Under the pieces are notes generated by a model. That model saw only the letters and a list, made by a program, of their open reading frames with translations. It was not told the DNA's origin and searched no databases. A stretch of 64,000 nt of DNA, taken from the NCBI RefSeq assembly GCF_002266855.1, contig NZ_NGJN01000001.1, forward strand, positions 434,001-498,000. The letters are read 5' to 3'. The stretch's first letter is position 1. The number at the start of each line of letters is the position of its first letter. Source of the stretch: Winogradskyella aurantia. GTDB taxonomy: Bacteria; Bacteroidota; Bacteroidia; Flavobacteriales; Flavobacteriaceae. Made by a program: the position numbers and the translations under genes. Shown here piece after piece: positions 47,417 to 54,700 of the stretch.

Positions 47417-47424
47417 CAAATATA
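47417..47424 (-). promoter_or_regulatory. promoter -7 box of the SUF operon
   Basis: TATATTTG on the minus strand matches TAnnTTTG and ends 32 bases before the ATG of the A-type carrier gene. The remaining intergenic sequence to 47594 is AT-rich with no gene. Confidence 0.5.
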
Positions 47425-47594
47425 ATATATAAGTCCGCTTTAACCATAGCTACTAACATATTATTAGCATATAATGAAATAAGGTTTACTTATCATAAAA
47501 TGGGCACTTTAACGGGTTTTGTAGCACCTGGAAATTTAAATGTTTAATGTTTTTGTTGAAAGGTATTTTAATGTAATTATTGGTCTGAAGAGAA

Positions 47595-48653
47595 TTAATT
47601 TTGAAAATTAAAATTGTTAATGAAAGAATTATCTGTTAAGGTAAGTAAAAACGCTTTTAAATCCGCCTTATCAGACTCTGATAGCTGCACCCCGCCTTGA
47701 TCAATATTTTTCATTAATGGGTCAATGGTGGGTGAATTCTGAAGTCCCTCACTATAAAAGTCAATAACCTCATCTAATGTAGCGAATCTACCGTCGTGCA
47801 TATAGGGTGCTGTAAAGGCTAAATTCCGAAGTGAGGGGGTTCTAAACTTTCCATTGTCATTGGGGTCGCCAGTTATGGCACCTAAACCAAGATCGGTTAT
47901 CGTGGCGTCCAAACCATTATTGTGAAATTCATTGTCTGTCCAAAGGGGATTGTATGGGTTACCGTGGCAATGAAAACAGTCGCCCTTGTCTTCCCTTAAA
48001 AAAATGTCTAGCCCATTCAGTTCCTGGGCAGTTAAGTTAGCCTCACCTAGTGTAAAGCGATCAAACTTAGAATTTGCCGAAATAAGGGTACGCTCAAATT
48101 GTGCAATGGCCATGGTTGTTAATTCCTTGGTAACGGCGTCACTATTAAAAGCTAATCTAAATAATTCTGGATAATCCGGATGGTTTTGTAACCGCTGCAC
48201 AACCTCAGTCCAATTGCTGTGAAGTTCAATAGGATTTTCAACTGGTTCAAGGGCTTGGCGTTCCAAACTTAAGGCGCTTCCATCCCAATTGAAACGCTCG
48301 TTGTAGTTCCAAGCCAAATTAAATAAGGGCATGGCGTTTCTTGTGCCAGAAAGTCCGTCTGAACCAATACTTAGACTTAGGTTATCCGCGAATGCCTTTT
48401 CGGGCGCATGACAACTTGCACAAGATTGTGTGCCATCTCCCGAAAGTATGGGATCAAAGAATAGCCGTTTACCAAGGTCAACCCCTTGAACCGTTAAAGG
48501 ATTATCACTCGGTATTACGGGAGCAATAATAGTATTTGAAAAAATGGCAGGAATATCTAAACTTAAAGGCACAGGTTCATAAACTGCGTCTTCGCCCGAA
48601 CAGGAAAAAACCATCAGACTAATGATGCTAATATGTAAAACTCTTTTAAACAA
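47595..48653 (-). CDS. di-heme cytochrome c peroxidase / MauG-MbnH-like lipoprotein
   Basis: A 352-residue di-heme enzyme with c-type heme sites at CASCH (78-82) and CFHCH (226-230), and the family motifs GKRLFFDPILSGDG and FRTPSLRNLAFTAPYMHDG. The N-terminus is a lipoprotein signal with lipobox VFSC (Cys18). Family members reduce peroxide or, as MauG and MbnH do, oxidise a partner protein. Its neighbour is MbnP-like, so MbnH-type tryptophan-to-kynurenine oxidation is the leading idea. No upstream ATG fits, so it starts at TTG 48653, 10 bases after the MbnP-like stop. It is last in the operon. Confidence 0.87.
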   Translation of the reverse strand: MFKRVLHISIISLMVFSCSGEDAVYEPVPLSLDIPAIFSNTIIAPVIPSDNPLTVQGVDLGKRLFFDPILSGDGTQSCASCHAPEKAFADNLSLSIGSDGLSGTRNAMPLFNLAWNYNERFNWDGSALSLERQALEPVENPIELHSNWTEVVQRLQNHPDYPELFRLAFNSDAVTKELTTMAIAQFERTLISANSKFDRFTLGEANLTAQELNGLDIFLREDKGDCFHCHGNPYNPLWTDNEFHNNGLDATITDLGLGAITGDPNDNGKFRTPSLRNLAFTAPYMHDGRFATLDEVIDFYSEGLQNSPTIDPLMKNIDQGGVQLSESDKADLKAFLLTLTDNSFINNFNFQN

Positions 48654-48663
48654 AATACTATTA

Positions 48664-49437
48664 TTATTGAACGATTTGGCCTAAACTAAACACGGTTTGA
48701 CCATTTTCATACATTTTGATTTGGGCCTCCGGATTGGGCATTAACACAGTGTTTAATTCATTAAGATTCCAAGTATTTGGATTTCTAAACCATTCAGCCA
48801 AGTTAGCTTTTACCTCTATCACCGCATCAGCACTAATGCTAATTGGCCCTAAATTCACTGTAAAAAAGGTGTCTTGTGGAAAAACCAAATCTGTGCCCGT
48901 ATTATCTACGGCTCTTATGGCATGGTAGTTAAATGGCTTTGCCTCATCGTTCACATCGAGATATTTGCCATCAAACTGCATGTAATGATAACCTCCTCCC
49001 AAGGATTCGGGGACGTTAAAGGACGCTGCATTTAAATCCAAATAATTTTGGGCGTTATCTTCATTATCAAAACCAAAGGTAAACGCCATATTTGCATAGT
49101 TACCGGGAGGAATAAAAAAGGGCAAGTCGTAGACTAAACCCTCACTATTGGTGACATCAATCAAATTGTAAATATTAAAACGTAGTTGCTCTCCGCTAGT
49201 CCCTGTAAATACAATATCCGAAATCACATACCTGAGGCGTTCAATACTCAATACGTCTCCATTTTCATTAGTAAATTGAAAGGTGTTGAAATCAACATTG
49301 CTCACATCTTCATCATCCCAATTGTGGGTAAATTTAAAACTGGTATTAAGCGAGGGGCTCGGTCCATCATTATTGCTAGCGTCACAGGCTGTAAAACCTA
49401 ACAAGGCCATGAGTGCGTACACCAAAATTCTTTTCAT
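48664..49437 (-). CDS. MbnP-like copper-binding lipoprotein
   Basis: A 257-residue lipoprotein (lipobox FTAC, Cys18) that resembles the MbnP family, recognised by FKFTHNWDDEDV and LSIERLRYVISDI, the PFFIPPGNYANMAFTFGFD region and the C-terminal LAEWFRNPNTWNLNEL. MbnP proteins of methanobactin clusters bind copper after a Trp is oxidised to kynurenine by MbnH. Candidate Trp residues here are Trp40, Trp216 and Trp223. No methanobactin genes are present. It sits directly before the di-heme peroxidase, as expected for the pair. Which residue is modified, if any, is inference. Confidence 0.78.
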   Translation of the reverse strand: MKRILVYALMALLGFTACDASNNDGPSPSLNTSFKFTHNWDDEDVSNVDFNTFQFTNENGDVLSIERLRYVISDIVFTGTSGEQLRFNIYNLIDVTNSEGLVYDLPFFIPPGNYANMAFTFGFDNEDNAQNYLDLNAASFNVPESLGGGYHYMQFDGKYLDVNDEAKPFNYHAIRAVDNTGTDLVFPQDTFFTVNLGPISISADAVIEVKANLAEWFRNPNTWNLNELNTVLMPNPEAQIKMYENGQTVFSLGQIVQ

Positions 49438-49444
49438 AATTCTT

Positions 49445-50662
49445 TTAGTTTAACTTTATGATTAACACATCAGAAAATCCTTTATTTTGTAGAATATCGC
49501 CGTCATCACTAGCGGTATCTCCAACGGCTATGACAGCGCCGTCATTTAATTCTGTAACGCCATAGGCAAAGTCAATATTAGAACCGCCAATAGTGTATTC
49601 CCATTGTAAACTTCCTAAATCATCCACCTTTAGGACCCAAGCATCATTTTGCCCTTTGTTCTCCGAAACATCCACATCATTGGACCGCGAACTTCCAGCT
49701 AATAAAAACCCGCCGTTTTCTGAGGCAGTTAACGCCCTGGCGACATCAAAATTTGAACCACCAAGAGTTTTTTCCCAGATGAGATGGCCTTCCGGGGATA
49801 TTTTAATCAACCACAGGTCGGCACCGCCTTTGTAATCTGACACGTCATTATTGTCGCTACGGGTATCACCTGCAATAATATAATTGCCGTCAGCAGAGGA
49901 TACGATTGCCCTCGCCTCATCAATTTGATCACCGCCAAAGGATTTTTCCCAAACGAGAGTTCCATTAGATGAAAGTCGTATAACCCAAAAATCATAACTG
50001 CCAATGGGGTTGGATATATCAGTGTCATTACTATCTGAACCACCAGCAATAATATAGCCATTGTCCGCAGTTTGAACAACACCTTCAGGAGTGTCCGTAA
50101 AGTTCCCTCCAAAATAGTGACTCCATTCCAAATCCCCCTGTCCACTGAGTTTTAGGACCCAATAATCACCACCTGCATGTCGATTAAGGTTCCGGGAGGT
50201 ACTGCCTTGGCCACCAGAGGCTGTAACATCTAAAATTCCTGTAATGAGATAACCTTGATCATTGGTCTGTATAACTGAAATTCCAGAATCCGTACCTGCA
50301 AAACCAAAGGATTTCTGCCAAGTGATTTGCCCATTAGAGTCTAGTTTAGCTAACCAGTAGTCCTGTAAACCAGCATTCTCGGTTAGATCACCATCATTTG
50401 AAAAACTAAAGCCTAATATAGCATATCCACCATCATAGGTTTGAATAATATCTCGTCCTCTTTCATCAAGCGAGCCACCATAGGTATTTTGCCATTCCAG
50501 TTCATCTTGGGCATTGAATTTAAGAACCCAGTAATCAAAACTGTTATCTTGTTTGTTTAAAACATCACCGTCCATACTTTGGGTATAGCCTAAGACGGCA
50601 TAGCCACCGTCTTGGGTACTTGTCACGGCTCGGGCACTTTCAACATTAGAGCCTCCAAAGGT
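49445..50662 (-). repeat. seven protein-level repeats in the propeller-like gene
   Basis: Repeat starts in order read TFGGSNVESARAV, TYGGSLDERGRDI, SFGFAGTDSGISV, YFGGNFTDTPEGV, SFGGDQIDEARAI, TLGGSNFDVARAL and TIGGSNIDFAYGV. The DNA is well diverged, so this is old duplication and not recent slippage. Confidence 0.85.
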
Positions 50663-50782
50663 ACTTACAGCAGTTATTTCTATTGAATTGGGGCCCGACA
50701 GGATGGTGTTCGTATTACTGCAGTAAAACAATAGAAAGAACAAAACAAAACAGAGATTATATACGATTGTTCGTTTAAACAT
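49445..50782 (-). CDS. secreted seven-repeat (propeller-like) lipoprotein
   Basis: A 445-residue protein with an N-terminal hydrophobic signal and a probable lipid-anchor Cys21 (FYCSN). From residue 41 to the end it has seven repeats of about 55 residues with the framework GGS..D.ARAV..T.DGGY...G...S.DGDV...KG..D.WVLK....G.L.WE. Seven units suggest a seven-bladed beta propeller. It resembles the extracellular repeat proteins often labelled T9SS surface proteins, but has no sorting domain. It follows the choice-of-anchor-B gene by three bases and precedes the MbnP-like gene. Function is unknown. Confidence 0.78.
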   Translation of the reverse strand: MFKRTIVYNLCFVLFFLLFYCSNTNTILSGPNSIEITAVSTFGGSNVESARAVTSTQDGGYAVLGYTQSMDGDVLNKQDNSFDYWVLKFNAQDELEWQNTYGGSLDERGRDIIQTYDGGYAILGFSFSNDGDLTENAGLQDYWLAKLDSNGQITWQKSFGFAGTDSGISVIQTNDQGYLITGILDVTASGGQGSTSRNLNRHAGGDYWVLKLSGQGDLEWSHYFGGNFTDTPEGVVQTADNGYIIAGGSDSNDTDISNPIGSYDFWVIRLSSNGTLVWEKSFGGDQIDEARAIVSSADGNYIIAGDTRSDNNDVSDYKGGADLWLIKISPEGHLIWEKTLGGSNFDVARALTASENGGFLLAGSSRSNDVDVSENKGQNDAWVLKVDDLGSLQWEYTIGGSNIDFAYGVTELNDGAVIAVGDTASDDGDILQNKGFSDVLIIKLN

Positions 50783-50785
50783 AAT

Positions 50786-52048
50786 TTAATTCGAAGGCCT
50801 TACAACGAATAACCCACCATCAATATCACTAACAATGATGTTACCACTTTCGAAAAAGGGATAAATATTCCAGGCGCCATTAAATACCGTATTGTCATTT
50901 GGAATATATGTATCTATAAAACCCGACTCAACCATAACGCCAGAGGCGATATTGGAAATGTCAATGGCTCTAAGTCCTGCAGCATAGTTTGCGATATAAA
51001 GCGTATTCCCAACCACATAGCCATTGTGGTCTATAGCTTGTGTGGGGCCTAAATATTCCATATGGAATACAGGGTTATCTAAATCGGTGAAATCAAAAAC
51101 AAGGGTTCTGGTATTCCCACCAAAATTAATTTCATCAATCTCATCGCCTAATAGGAAATATTCCATATCCTCGGTGAACCATCCTTGGTGTGTATAGCCA
51201 ATGTTCATGTAATCAATTGTTGAGATTTGAACGGGATTGGATTTATCTGTTACGTCCACAATAACAACTTCATTTTCATTGCTGCCTATTAATATTTCAC
51301 GGCCTATGTAATCAGGGTCAGGACCGTTATAAGTTACGACTTGCGCATCATGAGAATAGGCATCATTAGCATAGCCTCCAGCAGCTTCAGGTGCCATAGG
51401 ATTTTGAATATTCACAAAATGAGGTCCACCACTAAAGGTATTAGACCCCACAGCATAGGCATAGCCGCTATTTTCATTAATAATGATATTATGGGCACTG
51501 CCAAATTCGTTGTAATTGGCATCTGCGTCAAAGATAACCGGTGGAGTTGTGATATCGCGCAAGCGTGTTAGATCGAAGACCTGCATACCATGACCCGGTG
51601 CTTCGCTAACAATGAAAGCAAAGTTGTTATATGTTTTTACATCGCGCCATAGGCTGTTGATGGTAGCGGTAGGGAGTCTTCCTAAATAAACGGGGCTGTA
51701 AGGATCTGAAACATCGACAAAGGCTGTACTCGTGCTAGTACATACTAAGGCATATTCCTTTCCGGTTGCAGGGTCTGTCCATCCCCAAGAGTCATTCCCT
51801 GTCGCACCATTACCACCTAAAACGTCGAGAGGAACCTGACTCTTAAAATCAAAGCCATTACAGGGGTAATTATTTGAAAACCCATTTTCACATGGAAAGA
51901 CGGATTGCACTGGGCCGTTATCAGGTGTACCGTCACCATCGGAGTCTAGTAGTGCGCTGTCAACAGGTTCATCGGAGCAACTATAATTTAACACCAAACC
52001 AAAGAACAACAAGATGCTGATGCGTTTTAATATGGTTGTAAGTTTCAT
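50786..52048 (-). CDS. choice-of-anchor B family lipoprotein with LVIVD repeats
   Basis: A 420-residue lipoprotein (lipobox NYSC, Cys24) of the choice-of-anchor B family. A short Asp-rich loop DSDGDGTPDNG is followed by a core recognised by LDVLGGNGATGNDSWGW and by LVIVD-type propeller motifs: TAFVDVSDPYSPVYLG, MQVFDLTRLRDI, HFVNIQNPMAP, VVIVDVTDKSNP and RAIDISNIASG. Members are secreted or surface anchored; function is unknown. It is the first gene of the four-lipoprotein operon with the MbnP-like protein and the di-heme peroxidase, and is divergent from thiL with 107 bases between. Confidence 0.86.
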   Translation of the reverse strand: MKLTTILKRISILLFFGLVLNYSCSDEPVDSALLDSDGDGTPDNGPVQSVFPCENGFSNNYPCNGFDFKSQVPLDVLGGNGATGNDSWGWTDPATGKEYALVCTSTSTAFVDVSDPYSPVYLGRLPTATINSLWRDVKTYNNFAFIVSEAPGHGMQVFDLTRLRDITTPPVIFDADANYNEFGSAHNIIINENSGYAYAVGSNTFSGGPHFVNIQNPMAPEAAGGYANDAYSHDAQVVTYNGPDPDYIGREILIGSNENEVVIVDVTDKSNPVQISTIDYMNIGYTHQGWFTEDMEYFLLGDEIDEINFGGNTRTLVFDFTDLDNPVFHMEYLGPTQAIDHNGYVVGNTLYIANYAAGLRAIDISNIASGVMVESGFIDTYIPNDNTVFNGAWNIYPFFESGNIIVSDIDGGLFVVRPSN

Positions 52049-52122
52049 ATGTATATTTTTGGCAATTTACTGTAAAAATCGCATTTGTAAATAATAACGT
52101 ATAAATTATAACTAATAATGCC

Positions 52123-52151
52123 TTGAGAATAAAAAAAGGGCAATATTTTTG
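52123..52151 (+). promoter_or_regulatory. promoter of thiL, apparently leaderless
   Basis: TTG (52123-52125), 18 bases, then TATTTTTG (52144-52151). The ATG begins four bases later, so transcription should start at or next to the start codon. Confidence 0.6.
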
Positions 52152-52155
52152 CAAC

Positions 52156-53208
52156 ATGCTAGAAGATAAGAATCCAATTCGAACACCATTGAGTGAGTTA
52201 GGTGAGTTCAAATTAATTGAACACCTTACAGAACATCTAAAGATAACCCAAAAATCTACGATATTGGGTGTAGGCGATGATGCTGCTGTACTCAATTATG
52301 AAAACAAAAATGCTGTTGTATCTACCGATCTATTGGTTGAAGGCGTCCATTTTGATTTGAGCTATATGCCGTTAAAACATTTAGGGTACAAGGCTATTGT
52401 TGTGAATCTTTCAGATATTTATGCCATGAATGCCATGCCTAGTCAGGTAACGGTCTCCATAGCCGTGTCTAATCGTTTTCCGGTGGAGGCTTTAGAGGAA
52501 TTATACCAGGGCATTAATAAGGCTGCAGAACTTTACGGAATTGATGTGGTTGGTGGCGATACCACGTCATCAACATCTGGATTGATTATCTCCGTCACTG
52601 CACTTGGCGCGGTGGAAAAACATAAGGAGGTAAGACGCTCGGGAGCTAAGGCTAATGATTTGCTAGTAATTACAGGAGATATCGGTGGTGCCTATATGGG
52701 ACTACAGGTCTTGGAGCGTGAAAAGGAAGTCTTCAAAGTCAACCCCAATAACCAGCCAGATTTGTCCATGTACAGCTATATCATTGAGCGCCAGCTCAAG
52801 CCAGAGGCTCGAAAAGATATTGTTAAGTTACTTGAAGCTTTAGGGGTAAGACCAACGAGTATGATTGATATTAGTGACGGCTTGTCTTCAGAAGTACTTC
52901 ACTTATGTAAACAGAGTGGTGTTGGGGTAGACCTTTATGAAGACAAAATCCCATTAGACCCCCAGGTTATATCAACTTGTGAGGAGTTCAATATAGACAG
53001 TACCACTATCGCTCTCAATGGTGGCGAAGATTATGAATTATTGATGACCGTATCCCAAGAGGATTATCCTAAGATTAAAGGCAACCCAAACTTAACAGTT
53101 ATCGGTTATATGACAGAAAAGGAAAAAGGAAAGCACCTAGTGACTAGGGCGGAGGAGCGAATTCCAATTATTGCGAAAGGCTGGAACGCACTTAATAATC
53201 TAACATAA
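52156..53208 (+). CDS. thiL: thiamine-monophosphate kinase
   Basis: Phosphorylates thiamine monophosphate to the active cofactor thiamine diphosphate. The 350-residue protein of the PurM/ThiL fold has ILGVGDDAAVL, VVSTDLLVEGVHFDL, VVGGDTTSS and IDISDGLSSEV, with Asp residues for Mg-ATP binding. ATG 52156 gives the usual N-terminus; the frame continues 11 codons upstream through the promoter. It overlaps the convergent zinc-ribbon gene by 17 bases. No other thiamine genes are adjacent. Confidence 0.95.
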   Translation: MLEDKNPIRTPLSELGEFKLIEHLTEHLKITQKSTILGVGDDAAVLNYENKNAVVSTDLLVEGVHFDLSYMPLKHLGYKAIVVNLSDIYAMNAMPSQVTVSIAVSNRFPVEALEELYQGINKAAELYGIDVVGGDTTSSTSGLIISVTALGAVEKHKEVRRSGAKANDLLVITGDIGGAYMGLQVLEREKEVFKVNPNNQPDLSMYSYIIERQLKPEARKDIVKLLEALGVRPTSMIDISDGLSSEVLHLCKQSGVGVDLYEDKIPLDPQVISTCEEFNIDSTTIALNGGEDYELLMTVSQEDYPKIKGNPNLTVIGYMTEKEKGKHLVTRAEERIPIIAKGWNALNNLT

Positions 53209-53422
53209 AAAGCTTTTGGCTTTTTTCCAGACGTTTTTTGTGAACGCGATTAAGAACAGCGTTAATTTCCCGATGTTTGGGTGTCAAGGGTATAAATTGA
53301 CCATTACTATCTATGGTCATTTCAGATTTGCAGTTTTTACACTTGTACTCCTTAACGTGATAGGTCACTACTTTTGAGACTTTATAGTCATGACCAAATA
53401 AAGAGCAATAAAGGTTTTTCAT
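53192..53422 (-). CDS. small zinc-ribbon-like protein, paralogue 1
   Basis: A 76-residue basic protein. It shows LYCSLFGHDYKVSKVVTYHV followed by KEYKCKNCKSEM, giving C-x(n)-H and CxxC ligands for one metal, then a helical tail rich in Lys and Arg. It is similar to the DUF1660-type prophage-associated families, but the match is by eye. Its closest relative is the next gene upstream (53505-53747). Cytoplasmic, no membrane segment. Its 3' end overlaps thiL by 17 bases. Role unknown; DNA or RNA binding is possible. Confidence 0.7.
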   Translation of the reverse strand: MKNLYCSLFGHDYKVSKVVTYHVKEYKCKNCKSEMTIDSNGQFIPLTPKHREINAVLNRVHKKRLEKSQKLFMLDY

Positions 53423-53504
53423 TCGTATTTTATTTCTAGGGGGATTAGCTATTTTTTATTTTCCCTAAAGATACGAAAAGCAGTTGTTCACAGGTTGTCA
53501 ACAA

Positions 53505-53747
53505 TCAATAAATCGATGAACTGATGGTTTTTTGCTTCAAACGCAACCTTCTATTATTGTATATGCGTTCAAGGGCCGAATTTATCTCCTCATATTTTGG
53601 GGTCAATTCAATTAACTGGCCATTGCTATTGGTGGTTAATTGCTTTTTACAGCACTTGCAGGTGTACTCTTTAACGTGGTTGGTCACTTTTCTTGTAACC
53701 TCGTAGTTGTGACCGAAAAAGTCACAGTATAATTTGGTAGGTGTCAT
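53505..53747 (-). CDS. small zinc-ribbon-like protein, paralogue 2
   Basis: An 80-residue protein sharing its design with the neighbour: LYCDFFGHNYEVTRKVTNHV, KEYTCKCCKKQL, SNGQLIELTPKYEEIN and a basic tail. About half the aligned residues are identical, pointing to a local tandem duplication. The cysteines lie in the same places (C-x-x-C with an upstream C and H). An 82-base gap without a gene separates it from paralogue 1. Function unknown. Confidence 0.7.
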   Translation of the reverse strand: MTPTKLYCDFFGHNYEVTRKVTNHVKEYTCKCCKKQLTTNSNGQLIELTPKYEEINSALERIYNNRRLRLKQKTISSSIY

Positions 53748-53828
53748 GGTAGATGTGGTTTATAATGTTTTTATAGATTTTCGTTGATAAACTTAGCAAA
53801 AAAATCACATTAAAACCGTTCAATGGAT

Positions 53829-54605
53829 TTAATTTTCGATAAAATGTTTTAAAAAGTAAGATAATTCTGATTTATTCTCAATATGACTCATGTGTCCTTC
53901 AGATAATTCTAGCCATACCGCATTCGTATTTCGAATAGCGTACTTAAGGCCTTTGCGGTCAATAAGTGTATCCTTACGCCCAACGACTATAGCCGTTTTA
54001 CCATTAATTTGCTCGAAGATTTCGAGCCGGTTAGGTCTTTCCTTCATACCTTCTTGAGCTGCAATAAAACCTTTTCGTGTTGTTTTGAGAGCTATTTTTA
54101 AAGCGTCAGTATAGGCCTCCTTAAAACGTGTACGACTTTCTGCTGCAAATAAATTAGCAAAGGAGAGCTGCACTAATCGCTTATAATGTTTCTTTGCGGT
54201 TGCTATAGCTTGGGTTCGTAGTAATTTGCGTTCTTCGGAATCAGCTTCAAAAGTTGAATTCATTAAAACCAATGCACTTATCAACGCCGGATGTGCTTCT
54301 GCTAAGGCTAAGGCCACATAACCCCCCATGGAATGTCCTATTATTTTTACCTTTTTAATAGTTTGGTGTTCAAGAACGCTCACTACGGCCTCTGCCATAG
54401 CCTCCATCGTATGTATATATCCTAAGCAATCCGTCTTGCCATGACCTAATAGATCAATACAAATAACGCAGTGATGGGCTGATAGTACTTCAATAAAGGG
54501 TTCCCACATAGTACTATCTTCAAGAAGGCCATGCAGTAACAGGAGAGCGGGACCATTACCATTAATCGTATAGTTAACCTTTATATTTTTATAGTCATGA
54601 TCCAT
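53829..54605 (-). CDS. alpha/beta hydrolase
   Basis: A 258-residue cytoplasmic serine hydrolase of the MenH/BioH/esterase type. The nucleophile is Ser92 in GHSMGGY, the oxyanion region LLLLHGLLED, the acid is the Asp in VVGRKDTLID, and the base is the His in EGHMSHIEN. Substrate unknown. ATG 54605 replaces a TTG three codons upstream. A -7 box TATATTTG lies only six bases before the start, so the mRNA is probably leaderless. Confidence 0.85.
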   Translation of the reverse strand: MDHDYKNIKVNYTINGNGPALLLLHGLLEDSTMWEPFIEVLSAHHCVICIDLLGHGKTDCLGYIHTMEAMAEAVVSVLEHQTIKKVKIIGHSMGGYVALALAEAHPALISALVLMNSTFEADSEERKLLRTQAIATAKKHYKRLVQLSFANLFAAESRTRFKEAYTDALKIALKTTRKGFIAAQEGMKERPNRLEIFEQINGKTAIVVGRKDTLIDRKGLKYAIRNTNAVWLELSEGHMSHIENKSELSYFLKHFIEN

Positions 54606-54611
54606 GGAAAA

Positions 54612-54619
54612 CAAATATA
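54612..54619 (-). promoter_or_regulatory. promoter -7 box of the alpha/beta hydrolase
   Basis: TATATTTG on the minus strand, six bases upstream of ATG 54605, implying transcription start at the start codon. No TTG was found at the expected -33 distance. Confidence 0.45.
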
Positions 54620-54663
54620 CGAGATGCTTGGTATTGGCACTCTAATTACTAGTTAACATTTTA

Positions 54664-54671
54664 TATATTTG
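54664..54671 (+). promoter_or_regulatory. promoter -7 box of the serine hydrolase-brnQ unit
   Basis: TATATTTG matches TAnnTTTG and ends 29 bases before the ATG at 54701. TTG at 54634-54636 is further upstream than usual. Confidence 0.45.
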
Positions 54672-54700
54672 ACTTTCCCTATTTCCAACAGAATTTCAGT

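Noticed and set aside
49807..50145. 112-codon minus-strand frame inside the propeller-like gene
   Set aside because: It is an alternative frame of the repeat-coding sequence, with no ribosome-binding site or family features.
53192..53747. Prophage remnant suggested by the small zinc ribbons
   Set aside because: No integrase, structural or lysis genes or attachment repeats lie nearby; the neighbours are housekeeping genes.
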